64,000 nucleotides of DNA, taken from assembly GCA_003946805.1 (NCBI GenBank), contig RPSH01000008.1:54864-118863 (forward strand), written 5' to 3'. The translations under genes were made by a program, and so were the position numbers. The stretch's first letter is position 1. Every line of letters begins with the position of its first letter. Under the pieces are notes generated by a model. That model worked only from the letters and a program-made list of their open reading frames with translations. It ran no database searches and had not been told where the DNA came from. This DNA comes from Bacillus sp. 2B10. GTDB taxonomy: Bacteria > Pseudomonadota > Alphaproteobacteria > Sphingomonadales > Sphingomonadaceae. Below are positions 9,192-17,242 of the stretch, in pieces.

Positions 9192-10021
9192 TGATCGATC
9201 GCAGGAAGCTCCTGATCGGCGCGGGCGGCCTTGCCGCGCTTGCCACCACCCGTACGGCATCGGCGGCGCAGATCGGCGCGATCGGCATCCAGCTCTATAC
9301 CGTGCGCGAACTGTTCCAGAAGGATCCGGTCGCCACGCTGACGTCGCTCGCCAAGATCGGCTATCGCGAGGTCGAATATGGCGGCGGCGGATACGACGCC
9401 ATGGACCACAGGCTGTTGCGGCGGACGATGGACCGGCTGGGGCTGAAGTCGCCGTCGGTCCATATCGGCTACGACGCGCTGCTGGGGTCGTTCGCCAGGC
9501 AGGTCGAGATGGCCAAGACGCTGGGCGCCGACACGGTGATCCTGCCGTACATGACCGACCAGTATCGCAACGAGGCCGGCTGGACGCAGGCGCTGCCCAA
9601 CATCAACCGCTTCGCCGCCGACCTGCGCAAGGCGGGGCTGGGCTTCGCCTATCACAACCATGATTTCGAATTCACGGTAAAGCCGGGCGGGGTGAGCCTG
9701 TACGAACGGCTGCTCAAGGCGACCGATCCGGCGCTGGTGAAGGTCGAGCTCGACCTGTACTGGGTCGGCCATGCCGGCGAGGATGTCGGCGCATGGATCG
9801 ACCGGCTGGGGCCGCGGCTCTATGCCTATCACGTCAAGGACATGCGGCCCGATGGCAGCATGACCGCGGTGGGGGCCGGCAAGACCGATTTCGCCGCGCT
9901 GTTCCGCCGCCGCGGCAGCCGGGGCGTCCGCCATTTCTATGTCGAGAACGACGAGGCGCCCGCGCCCTATCTGCCCGACGTCACGACCAGCTACCGGACG
10001 CTTCGCGCCCTTCGCTACTGA
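9188..10021 (+). CDS. exported sugar phosphate isomerase/epimerase-like protein
   Basis: 277 residues. The N-terminus (IDRRKLLIGAGGLAALATT) is a Tat signal ending near ASAAQ. The barrel domain begins IGIQLYTVRELFQKDP and has GFAYHNHDFEF, VKVELDLYWVGHAGEDV, LYAYHVKDMRPDGS and RHFYVENDEAPAP, containing the Glu/Asp/His metal-ligand positions of the family. It is the third TIM-barrel protein of the operon and the second to be exported, so keto-sugar processing likely happens in the periplasm. It overlaps the preceding gene by ATGA. Confidence 0.87.
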   Translation: MMIDRRKLLIGAGGLAALATTRTASAAQIGAIGIQLYTVRELFQKDPVATLTSLAKIGYREVEYGGGGYDAMDHRLLRRTMDRLGLKSPSVHIGYDALLGSFARQVEMAKTLGADTVILPYMTDQYRNEAGWTQALPNINRFAADLRKAGLGFAYHNHDFEFTVKPGGVSLYERLLKATDPALVKVELDLYWVGHAGEDVGAWIDRLGPRLYAYHVKDMRPDGSMTAVGAGKTDFAALFRRRGSRGVRHFYVENDEAPAPYLPDVTTSYRTLRALRY

Positions 10022-10045
10022 TAAAATTACCCTGGGAGGGGACAT

Positions 10046-11722
10046 ATGGCTGCCACCAACAGGTTCGACGCGATCGTCATCGGATCGGGCGTCAGCGGCG
10101 GGTTCGCCGCGAAGGAACTGACCGAAAAGGGCCTGCGCGTCCTGATGCTCGACCGCGGGCGCATGGTCGAACATATCGAGGGCTATCCGTACGACGGAAA
10201 GCCGGCGTACGAGGTCCCGGCACGCAACCAGATGCCCAAGCCGCTGATGGACAGCGACTATTTCATCGCCCGCCACGGCTATGTCGCGCCGAGCAACCGG
10301 TCGTTCTACAATGACGACCGGCTGAACCCCTATGCGTTCGACGAGGGCGACAAATTCTACTGGATCCGCCCCGGCGCGGTCGGGGGCAAGTCGCTGATCT
10401 GGGGCCGCTGGACGTTCCGCTGGAGCGCGGACGACTTCGCGGCGAACAAGCGCGAGGGCGTCGATGGCGAATGGCCGATCGGCTATGACGACGTCGCGCC
10501 GTGGTACAGCTATGTCGAGAAATATATTGGCGTGTCAGGATCGCGCGAGAACCTGCCGTACCTGCCCGACAGCGAGTTCCAGCCGCCGATGGACATGAAC
10601 GTCGCGGAGAAGTGGCTGAAACAGCGGCTGGAGACCCAGTTTCCCGGGCGCAAGCTGATCCACACCCGCCTGTCGAACATGACCGAGGACAAGCCGGACC
10701 AGAACCGCAGCAAGTGCCAGTTCCGCAACCAGTGCGGCAATGGCTGTTCGTTCGGTGCCTATTTCTCGACCCAGGCGGTGACGCTGCCGGCGGCACGGGC
10801 GACGGGTCGGCTGACGCTGCGGTCCGACGCGGTGGTCACCAACCTCGAATATGACGCCGCGCGCAAGAAGGTGACCGGGGTCCGGTTCATCGACGCGAAG
10901 ACGGGGCAGGCGGAGACGGTACAGGCCGGGCTGGTGTTCCTGTGCGCGTCGGCGATGGCGTCGACGCAGATCCTGATGAATTCGCGGATGGCCGGCGGCG
11001 GTCGCAGCCATTTCGACACCAGCGGGACGCTGGGCCGCTATGTCATGGATCACATCTTCCGCGTCGGGGCCGAGGGCGAAATCCCCGGCATGACCGACCT
11101 GATCGAATTCGGGCGGCGGCCGGGCGGGGTCTATGTCCCACGCTTCCGCAACCTGAACGGCGAGGAGGGTGTCGGCTTCCGCCGCGGCTATGGCTATCAG
11201 GGCAGCGCGCGGCGCGAACCGGCCGCGCCGGTCGGGTTCGGCAAGGACATGAAGCACGGCATGCGCCGCTACGGCCCGTGGAAGTTCGGGATGGGCGCGT
11301 TCGGCGAATGTCTGCCCTATGTCGACAATCGCGTGTCGCTGCATGCGAACAAGGTCGACCGCTTCGGCGTGCCGTTGATGCGGTTCGACGTGAAGTTCCG
11401 CGAGAACGAGCTGAAGATGATGGCCGACGCCCGCACGCAGGGCGAGGCGATGCTGAAGGCCGCCGGGCTGGTAAACGTCCGCAGCTATGAAGGCGAGCAC
11501 GTGCCCGGCGACGCGATCCACGAAATGGGTGGCGCGCGCATGGGGATGGACCCGCGCAAGTCGGTCCTGAACGGCTGGAGCCAGGCGCATGACGCGTCGA
11601 ACCTGTACGTCACCGATGGCGCGCAGATGGCATCGGTATCATGCGTCAATCCGTCGCTTACCTTCATGGCGCTGACCGCACGCGCGGCCGACCATGCGGT
11701 GCGGACGAAGGCCTGGGCGTAG
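10046..11722 (+). CDS. GMC family oxidoreductase (flavin-dependent sugar/glycoside dehydrogenase, large subunit)
   Basis: 558 residues. The FAD-binding fold is at the N-terminus (DAIVIGSGVSGGFAAKEL), followed by PGAVGGKSLIWGRWTFRW, the cysteine-rich QCGNGCSFGAYFS, and near the C-terminus HEMGGARMG and VNPSLTFMALTARAADHA. It resembles the large subunits of glucoside 3-dehydrogenase and gluconate 2-dehydrogenase. With the subunit-3 protein (8616) and cytochrome c (6489) it would oxidise a sugar hydroxyl and feed electrons to respiration. No signal peptide. GGGAGGGG precedes the ATG at 10046. It is the last gene of the operon; repeats follow. Confidence 0.9.
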   Translation: MAATNRFDAIVIGSGVSGGFAAKELTEKGLRVLMLDRGRMVEHIEGYPYDGKPAYEVPARNQMPKPLMDSDYFIARHGYVAPSNRSFYNDDRLNPYAFDEGDKFYWIRPGAVGGKSLIWGRWTFRWSADDFAANKREGVDGEWPIGYDDVAPWYSYVEKYIGVSGSRENLPYLPDSEFQPPMDMNVAEKWLKQRLETQFPGRKLIHTRLSNMTEDKPDQNRSKCQFRNQCGNGCSFGAYFSTQAVTLPAARATGRLTLRSDAVVTNLEYDAARKKVTGVRFIDAKTGQAETVQAGLVFLCASAMASTQILMNSRMAGGGRSHFDTSGTLGRYVMDHIFRVGAEGEIPGMTDLIEFGRRPGGVYVPRFRNLNGEEGVGFRRGYGYQGSARREPAAPVGFGKDMKHGMRRYGPWKFGMGAFGECLPYVDNRVSLHANKVDRFGVPLMRFDVKFRENELKMMADARTQGEAMLKAAGLVNVRSYEGEHVPGDAIHEMGGARMGMDPRKSVLNGWSQAHDASNLYVTDGAQMASVSCVNPSLTFMALTARAADHAVRTKAWA

Positions 11723-11778
11723 TTTGGGGCGACCGAGAGGACCGTGCGAAGGCCTTCGATAGCCCCATGATTTGGCTG

Positions 11779-11862
11779 AATCCCGGCGAAGGCCGGGGTC
11801 CGGTTGGGAAGCGGTTGCGTTCGTTGCCGATGTTTCCCGATCAGACCCCGGCCTTCGCTGGC
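11779..11862. repeat. family A palindromic repeat, copy 1
   Basis: The arms CCCGGCGAAGGCCGGGGTC and GACCCCGGCCTTCGCTGG face each other across about 45 bases. Each arm is itself a small hairpin (GCCGGG-like stem). With the next copy it fills most of the roughly 300-base gap between the GMC gene and the minus-strand gene at 12023; no gene was found in that gap. Confidence 0.75.
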
Positions 11863-11894
11863 GGCAGAGTTTGATCCATCCCTGTTGAAACGGG

Positions 11895-11978
11895 TGTCAT
11901 TCCGGCGAAGGCCGGGATCTTCCGGTGGTAGTGCGCAGCAGGAGCCGATGGAGACCCCGGCCTTCGCCGGGGTGACGG
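11895..11978. repeat. family A palindromic repeat, copy 2
   Basis: It begins GTCATTCCGGCGAAGGCCGG and ends CCGGCCTTCGCCGGGGTGAC, an inverted pair. The inner part and the 17 bases past the right arm are nearly identical to the copy at 34295-34410 (shared GAGCCGATGGAGACCCC and CCATGCCG). It lies between converging transcription units and may work as a bidirectional terminator. Confidence 0.8.
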
Positions 11979-12022
11979 TTCCATGCCGATGGACCAAACT
12001 TCAGGATATGGCGGTTTTGCGG

Positions 12023-12496
12023 TCAGTCCGCGACCGGTGCCGTGACCACGCCGGTATCGGGGCGTAGTCCCAGCAGTATCAACAACGTGCCGGCCGCCGC
12101 CTCCAGATCGTCGATCGCGACGGTTCGTCCTTCGCCCTCGCGCGCTTCGAACCCGTTCTTGACGCCGAGATTGTCGAACGGGGTGAGCGTGGCCGTGTCG
12201 CCGGTGCGCTCGATATCCACCCGCAGCGCGTCGCGCATGAAGGTTTTGAAGTTCTTCACCGCCGCCGCGTCCTGGAACGGAATGAACTGGCGCTTCCACT
12301 GGTCGGCCGTCGGATCGGCCACATCGGTTCGCGATGCGTTCAATGCCTCCGATAGCGCATGGGCGACGACCGCCTTCTTCGCCGACTTACCGAACCATTT
12401 GGGATCGGTGGCGATCGTGTCGCCCGATGCGGTCCGCGATACGGGCGCGAGGATCAGGCGTCCGTTGGTGAAATAGGCGACGGCCGATTGGTGCAT
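12023..12496 (-). CDS. hypothetical protein
   Basis: 157 residues, no signal or membrane segment, not recognised. It contains TDPKWFGKSAKKAVVAHALS, TADQWKRQFIPF and a C-terminal AAAGTLLILLGLRPDTGV. Composition and codon use look like the neighbours and the frame is open over its whole length, so I think it is a real gene. It stands alone on the minus strand between family A repeats and cysH, 55 bases from cysH. No function is proposed. Confidence 0.6.
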   Translation of the reverse strand: MHQSAVAYFTNGRLILAPVSRTASGDTIATDPKWFGKSAKKAVVAHALSEALNASRTDVADPTADQWKRQFIPFQDAAAVKNFKTFMRDALRVDIERTGDTATLTPFDNLGVKNGFEAREGEGRTVAIDDLEAAAGTLLILLGLRPDTGVVTAPVAD

Positions 12497-12551
12497 CGCG
12501 CCGCTTTGCGCCGGAACGCAGGCAGGGGCAAGCCGCCCCCCCCCAGCACCA

Positions 12552-13337
12552 TCAGAAGCTCGGCAGGTTCGGGTCGCCGTCGGGTAGCGGGGTATGGATG
12601 CCGCATTCGACCTTTTCCCAGCCCGCCCAGCGCCCCGAGCGCGGGTCTTCGCCCGGCTTGACGCGGTTGGTGCAGGGCTGGCAGCCGATCGAGGGGAAAC
12701 CCTGTTCGACCAGCGGGTGGCGCGGCAGGTCGTGCTGCGCGAAATAGGCGTCGATGTCCGCCGGGGTCCAGGTGATGAGCGGATTGACCTTCAGACGGCC
12801 GGCGGTGTCCGCGGTATCGATCTCGAAGCGGGGCAGGGCGGTGCGGGTGGCCGACTGGAACGCCTTGCGCCCGGTGAAGCTCGCATCGAACCCGGCCATG
12901 GCGCGGGCGAGCGGTTCGACCTTGCGCAGGTCGCAGCAGCCATCGGGATCGTAGGACCAGCGCAGGCCGGTCGCGTCCTTCGCCGCCAGCAGATCGGCAT
13001 CGGGCGTCAGGTTGCGGAAGTCGGTGAGGCCGAGGCGTTCGACCAGCAGGTCGCGATAGGCGAGCGTTTCCGGGAAATGCTTGGCGGTTTCGAGGAACAG
13101 CACCGGCACCGACGGATCGGCGGTAGCGATCAGGTGCAGTAACACCGCAGACTCGGCACCGAAGGACGAAACCGCAGCGACGCGGCCGAGCAATCCCTCA
13201 CCCAGCGCGGTCGTCAGCATCTCCTGCGTCGTCGCGTCGCGGAAGCGATCGTTCAGCGCATCGGCGTCGGATTGGGTAAAAGTTGGACCGACCGCGATCC
13301 GGTCGCGGATGCGGATTTCGGGGTCGGCATCAGCCAT
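12552..13337 (-). CDS. cysH: phosphoadenylyl/adenylyl-sulfate reductase
   Basis: 261 residues. It has AVSSFGAESAVLLHLI, VLFLETAKHFPETLAYRD, and near the C-terminus the catalytic ECGIH. The cysteine pairs CC (in DGCCDLRK) and CxxC (in IGCQPCTNRVKPGEDPR) are the ligands of a [4Fe-4S] cluster, which marks the adenylyl-sulfate (APS) type common in Alphaproteobacteria rather than the cluster-free enteric PAPS reductase. It forms sulfite for CysI. The start at 13337 (MADADPE) overlaps the DUF934 gene by 8 bases; it is the last gene of the cysteine operon. Confidence 0.95.
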   Translation of the reverse strand: MADADPEIRIRDRIAVGPTFTQSDADALNDRFRDATTQEMLTTALGEGLLGRVAAVSSFGAESAVLLHLIATADPSVPVLFLETAKHFPETLAYRDLLVERLGLTDFRNLTPDADLLAAKDATGLRWSYDPDGCCDLRKVEPLARAMAGFDASFTGRKAFQSATRTALPRFEIDTADTAGRLKVNPLITWTPADIDAYFAQHDLPRHPLVEQGFPSIGCQPCTNRVKPGEDPRSGRWAGWEKVECGIHTPLPDGDPNLPSF

Positions 13338-13755
13338 GACGCAGCTTCCACACCGGCACGGCGGGGTCGGCCGCGGCCTGATAGACCTGGTCGTAGCGGT
13401 CGAGCGCGCGGGCGAGCGCGGCGGCATCGACCGGCGCGGCCGGGGCGAAGCTGTCGAAGCCGCAGCGGCGCATCAGCGGAATCTGGTCGACCAGCACATC
13501 GCCCTCGGCCCGCAGTTCGCCGGCATAGCCCGCCTCGCGCAGGATGCGGCCGGCCGAATAGCCGCGTCCGTCGCGGAACTTGGGAAAGCTGACCTCCACC
13601 AGCGCCAGCCGGTCGATATGCGGCAGCAGCAGACGCGCGTCGTCGCCCGCCTCGATCCGGACGGCGGTCGCGTTCGACTGGCCGAGGAACGCGTCGAGGG
13701 TGACGGCAGGTTCGTCATGTGCGGTGTCGTCGCGCAGGCGTACCGGCTCGCTCAT
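13330..13755 (-). CDS. DUF934 family protein (sulfur assimilation accessory)
   Basis: 141 residues starting MSEPVRLRDD. The central block (LVEVSFPKFRDGRGYSAGRI then LREAGYAGELRAEGDVLVDQ) is the DUF934 signature. DUF934 genes are routinely placed between sulfite reductase and cysH in proteobacteria, and the protein is thought to assist sulfite reduction, but the biochemical role is not settled. The start was placed at 13755 because it overlaps the RidA stop by ATGA; the upstream extension of the frame lies inside ridA. Confidence 0.88.
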   Translation of the reverse strand: MSEPVRLRDDTAHDEPAVTLDAFLGQSNATAVRIEAGDDARLLLPHIDRLALVEVSFPKFRDGRGYSAGRILREAGYAGELRAEGDVLVDQIPLMRRCGFDSFAPAAPVDAAALARALDRYDQVYQAAADPAVPVWKLRHG

Positions 13756-14159
13756 ACGACATCTCCCGTACCGGCAAGGCGCGCCACGACCTTGATCTCG
13801 AACCGGAAGCCGGCGAGCCACGTCACGCCCGCCGCAGTCAGCGCGGGCAGGGGGCCTTCGCCCCAATAGGCGGGATGATGGGCGAACAGCAGCGGAAACA
13901 CCGCGTTGGGATCGGTCGTGAACAGTTGCACGTCGATCACGTCGGCCGGGGTGCAGCCGGCACCGGCGAGCACGTCGCGCAGGTTGGCAAAGGCCAGCGC
14001 GACCTCGTCGGCCAGATCGGGTTCGGGCGTCCCGTCGGCACGCGCGCCGACCTGGCCCGACACGAACAGCAGGTCGCCGGCACGGACTGCGGGCGAATAG
14101 CCATGGTCGGCGTAGAGCGTATGCGGGCTGGCCGGGAAGACGGCGTCGCGCTTAGCCAT
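13752..14159 (-). CDS. RidA family protein
   Basis: 135 residues, a compact single-domain protein with GYSPAVRAGDLLFVSGQVG, EVALAFANLRDVLAGAGC and TPADVIDVQLFTTD, matching the RidA/YER057c/UK114 fold. Canonical RidA hydrolyses reactive enamine/imine intermediates from PLP enzymes and uses a C-terminal arginine in a CxxR-like position; no such motif is seen here (GVTWLAGFRFEI instead), so it may belong to a different subgroup. It overlaps cysI by 8 bases and DUF934 by 4, so it is co-translated within the sulfur operon. Confidence 0.85.
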   Translation of the reverse strand: MAKRDAVFPASPHTLYADHGYSPAVRAGDLLFVSGQVGARADGTPEPDLADEVALAFANLRDVLAGAGCTPADVIDVQLFTTDPNAVFPLLFAHHPAYWGEGPLPALTAAGVTWLAGFRFEIKVVARLAGTGDVV

Positions 14160-15786
14160 AGATGGCCTCCTTGAACGGTTCCATGCCGATGCGGCGATAG
14201 GTATCGACGAAACGCTCGCCGCGCTCGCGTTCGGCGAGATAGCGGTCGGTGACGCGCTCGATCGCGTCGACCACCCCGTCCTCCGAAAAGCCGGGGCCGG
14301 TGATCTTGCCGAGCGACACGTCCTCCGCGCCCGACCCGCCGAGCAGCAGCTGGAAATTCTCGGTCCCCTTCCGGTCGACGCCGAGGATGCCGATGTGGCC
14401 GGCGTGATGATGGCCGCAAGCGTTGATGCAGCCGCTGATCTTGAGCTTGAGTTCGCCGAGGTCGCGCTGGCGCACGGGATCGGCGAAGCGATCGGCGATC
14501 TTTTGCGCCAGCGGGATCGAGCGGGCGTTGGCGAGGCTGCAATAATCGAGGCCGGGGCAGGCGATGATGTCGGTGATGAGGTCGAGATTCGCCTCGGCCA
14601 GCCCGATCGCGACCAGCCGGTCGTAGACGCTGCGCAGGTCGGCGGAGCGGACATGCGGCAGGACGATGTTCTGCGCATGGGTGACGCGCAGTTCGGCGAA
14701 GCTGTACGCTTCGGCGAGGTCGGCCATCGCATCGATCTGATCGGCCGACGCGTCGCCCGGGATGCCGCCGGCGGGCTTCAGGCTGATCGTGACGATCGTA
14801 TAGCCTTCCCGCTTGTGGGCATGGGTGTTCTGGTCGAGCCATGCCGCAAAGCCGGCGTCGCTGCGGTCGACCGGCGCGTCGGCGCCGGTGTCGGCGAAGG
14901 CGGGATCGGCGAAGAAGGCGGCGATGCGGTCGAACTCGGCCTGTGGCGGGTCGATGCCCAGCGTCTTGATATGGGCGAATTCCTCGGCGACCTCGGCGCG
15001 GTACCTGTCCACGCCGATTTCGTGGATCAGGATCTTGATCCGCGCCTTGTACATATTGTCGCGGCGGCCGTAGCGGTTGTAGACGCGCAACGCTGCCTCG
15101 AGATAGCTCATCAGGTCGGGCAGGGCGACGAAATCGGCGACCAGCGGCGCGATCATCGGGGTGCGGCCCATGCCGCCGCCAACATAGACCTGCGCGCCGG
15201 CCACGCCGTCCTGTTCGACGATGCGCAGGCCGATGTCGTGCAGGCGCATCGCCGCACGGTCTTCGTCGGCGGCGATGACGGCGATCTTGAACTTGCGCGG
15301 CAGGTAGCTGAATTCGGGGTGGAAGGTGCTCCACTGGCGCAGCAGTTCGGCCCAGGGGCGCGGGTCGGTCAGCTCGTCGGCGGCGGCACCGGCGAACTGG
15401 TCGGAGCTGATGTTGCGGATGCAGTTGCCGCTGGTCTGGATGGCGTGCATCTCGACCCTGGCCAGCTTTTCGAGGATGTCGGGCGTGTCGGCCAGCCTGA
15501 TCCAGTTGAACTGGAGGTTCTGGCGCGTGGTGAAGTGGCCATAGCCGCGGTCATAGGTGCGGGCGATATCGGCCAGCACGCGCATCTGCGTCGACGACAG
15601 CGTGCCGTACGGGATGGCGACCCGCAGCATGTAGGCGTGCAGCTGGAGATACAGGCCGTTCATCAGCCGCAGCGGCTTGAACTGGTCTTCGGTCAGATGG
15701 CCCGACAGGCGGCGTTCGACCTGGTCGCGGAACTCCGCGACACGGGCATCGACGATCGACTGGTCGTAGGTGTCGTACTGGTACAT
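14152..15786 (-). CDS. cysI: sulfite reductase hemoprotein beta-component (or ferredoxin nitrite/sulfite reductase family)
   Basis: 544 residues. The siroheme/[4Fe-4S] ligands are visible as ACPGLDYC and GCINACGHHH in the C-terminal half, and the ferrodoxin-like domains contain GYGHFTTRQNLQFNW and QTSGNCIRNISSD. The protein reduces sulfite to sulfide by six electrons. No CysJ flavoprotein is in view, so electrons probably come from ferredoxin or a distant reductase. The order with siroheme methyltransferase (cobA) upstream and cysH downstream supports sulfite rather than nitrite as substrate. Confidence 0.93.
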   Translation of the reverse strand: MYQYDTYDQSIVDARVAEFRDQVERRLSGHLTEDQFKPLRLMNGLYLQLHAYMLRVAIPYGTLSSTQMRVLADIARTYDRGYGHFTTRQNLQFNWIRLADTPDILEKLARVEMHAIQTSGNCIRNISSDQFAGAAADELTDPRPWAELLRQWSTFHPEFSYLPRKFKIAVIAADEDRAAMRLHDIGLRIVEQDGVAGAQVYVGGGMGRTPMIAPLVADFVALPDLMSYLEAALRVYNRYGRRDNMYKARIKILIHEIGVDRYRAEVAEEFAHIKTLGIDPPQAEFDRIAAFFADPAFADTGADAPVDRSDAGFAAWLDQNTHAHKREGYTIVTISLKPAGGIPGDASADQIDAMADLAEAYSFAELRVTHAQNIVLPHVRSADLRSVYDRLVAIGLAEANLDLITDIIACPGLDYCSLANARSIPLAQKIADRFADPVRQRDLGELKLKISGCINACGHHHAGHIGILGVDRKGTENFQLLLGGSGAEDVSLGKITGPGFSEDGVVDAIERVTDRYLAERERGERFVDTYRRIGMEPFKEAIYG

Positions 15787-15796
15787 CGCTTCTTCC

Positions 15797-15936
15797 TAGA
15801 TCCTCCCCGCCACGCGGGGAGGGGGACCATGCGCAGCATGGTGGAGGGGGTATGCCACGATCGCTGCCGGTGTGGACGGGGACGCCCCCTCCACCAGCCT
15901 GCGGCCGGTCCCCCTCCCCGTGCCGGGGAGGATTTA
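15797..15936. repeat. family C palindromic repeat, copy 1
   Basis: The arms start GATCCTCCCCG and end CGGGGAGGATT. Inside them are smaller hairpins (CTCCCCGCCACGCGGGGAG; GACCATGCGCAGCATGGT) and a complementary pair GGTGGAGGGGG / CCCCCTCCACC. It sits inside the sulfur operon between DUF2849 and cysI, and its last bases include the TAA stop codon (15934-15936, minus strand) of DUF2849. The second copy is at 36014-36147. Confidence 0.85.
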
Positions 15937-16230
15937 GATTACCCATGCTCCTGCATCGGGGTCGGCGGGTTTCAGCGTCAGGTCGCTGCGGACCGTCGGA
16001 CCCAGCGCGCGGATGCGGTCCTTGATGTGCGCCGGGCGGGGGCCTTCGGGGGTTGCGACCGCGTCGATCACATAGGGGACGTTGACCCGCTGCGCCGCTT
16101 CCTCGCCATGGGCGATGCGTTCGCCATCCTCGCCGACGTCCGCCGCGTCCTCGACGTGGCGCGACCAGCCGCTGCCCGTCCACCACGTCACGTCGCCGGT
16201 GGCGAGGTCGTTGCCGGTCAGAAGTTTCAT
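15934..16230 (-). CDS. DUF2849 domain-containing protein
   Basis: 98 residues: MKLLTGNDLATGDVTWWTGSG then WSRHVEDAADVGEDGERIAH, VNVPYVIDAV and GPRPAHIKDRIRALGP. This is the DUF2849 pattern, a small alphaproteobacterial protein found beside cysI/cobA; its role is unknown but the position suggests a link to sulfite reduction. The start overlaps the cobA stop (ATGA). The stop codon lies in the end of a family C repeat. Confidence 0.8.
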   Translation of the reverse strand: MKLLTGNDLATGDVTWWTGSGWSRHVEDAADVGEDGERIAHGEEAAQRVNVPYVIDAVATPEGPRPAHIKDRIRALGPTVRSDLTLKPADPDAGAWVI

Positions 16231-17015
16231 GCCAGTGCCCCCGCCGCCATGGCCCAGCTGCCGAGCTTGTCCTGCGCATCGGCCAGCTGCACGACCTCGC
16301 CGACGACGATCACGGCGGGGCTCTGCACCCCTTCGCGCGCGACCATCGGACCCAGGTCCGCCAGCAGCGTGCGCAGCGCGCGGGCATCGGCATAGGTGCC
16401 GCGCTCCAGCACGGCGACCGGCATGTCGGGCGCGACGCCATCGGCCATCAGCTTGTCGGCGATCGCTTCCGCCGTCGCCACGCCCATGTAGATCACCAGC
16501 GTACGGCCCTGTCCGGCAAGGCCCGACCAGTCCTGTTCGCTCAGCCCCTTGCACTGGCCGGCGACGAAGCTGACCGCCGACGACCAGTCACGGTGCGTCA
16601 GCGGCAGCATCGCGCCCGCCGCGCAGCCGAGCGCGGCCGAAACACCGGGGATCACCTCGACCGGCAGGCCGGCGGCACGCACCGCCTCGACCTCCTCGCC
16701 GCCGCGGCCGAAGATGAACGGGTCGCCGCCCTTCAGCCGGACGACGATCGCGCCGGTCTTCACATGGGCGACGATCAGCGCATTGATCGATTCCTGCGGC
16801 AGGGTGTGGCGCGCGCGCTGTTTCGCTACCGAGATGCGCTGCGCGGTGGCCGGCGCGAGGTCGAGCACGCGCGGGTCGATCAGCCCGTCATGGACGACGA
16901 CGTCGGCGGTCTTCAGCGCCTCCACGGCGCGCACCGTCAGCAGCCCGGGATCGCCCGGACCGGCGCCGACGAGGATGACGCGCCCGCGCGCGGTGGGATC
17001 GAGTAGCGTAGCCAT
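16227..17015 (-). CDS. cobA: uroporphyrinogen-III C-methyltransferase (SUMT)
   Basis: 262 residues. Motifs of the SUMT family are all present: RVILVGAGPGDPGLLT at the start, VVHDGLIDPRVLD, VRLKGGDPFIFGRGGEE, VEVIPGVSAALGCAAGAMLPLTHRD and LVIYMGVA. It methylates uroporphyrinogen III at C2 and C7 to precorrin-2, the first step to siroheme, which is the cofactor of CysI downstream. An upstream in-frame start at 17051 would add 12 residues; the ATG at 17015 fits the usual family N-terminus. Confidence 0.93.
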   Translation of the reverse strand: MATLLDPTARGRVILVGAGPGDPGLLTVRAVEALKTADVVVHDGLIDPRVLDLAPATAQRISVAKQRARHTLPQESINALIVAHVKTGAIVVRLKGGDPFIFGRGGEEVEAVRAAGLPVEVIPGVSAALGCAAGAMLPLTHRDWSSAVSFVAGQCKGLSEQDWSGLAGQGRTLVIYMGVATAEAIADKLMADGVAPDMPVAVLERGTYADARALRTLLADLGPMVAREGVQSPAVIVVGEVVQLADAQDKLGSWAMAAGALA

Positions 17016-17111
17016 GATGGCGTAGATGCGGGCTGGGGTGGTTTCAGGCAACCGACGCTTGCTTGGGGCACGGGTAGGGATTGTTTAGCGAGAACTACTC
17101 TCCGCCAGACA

Positions 17112-17196
17112 CGTCACCCCAGCGCAGGCTGGGGTATCTTGGTGGCGGCGCGCGGCGTTTCCCGACTGGGAGACCCGAGCCTGGGCTGGGGTGACG
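17112..17196. repeat. family A palindromic repeat, copy 3
   Basis: CGTCACCCCAGCGCAGGCTG at the left and AGCCTGGGCTGGGGTGACG at the right form inverted arms with about 45 bases between. It lies between the 5' end of cobA and the 3' end of astD, both minus-strand genes. Confidence 0.8.
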
Positions 17197-17242
17197 TTGG
17201 TTGCCGGGAGTCGCGCTGCTTGTCGGCGGCGGAAGCGACGTC

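Noticed and set aside
11779..11978. CRISPR-like short repeats
   Set aside because: These are palindromic intergenic elements scattered through the window, with no regular spacers and no cas genes.
14395..16395. Long plus-strand frame across cysI and cobA
   Set aside because: Antisense to well-recognised minus-strand genes; no family similarity.
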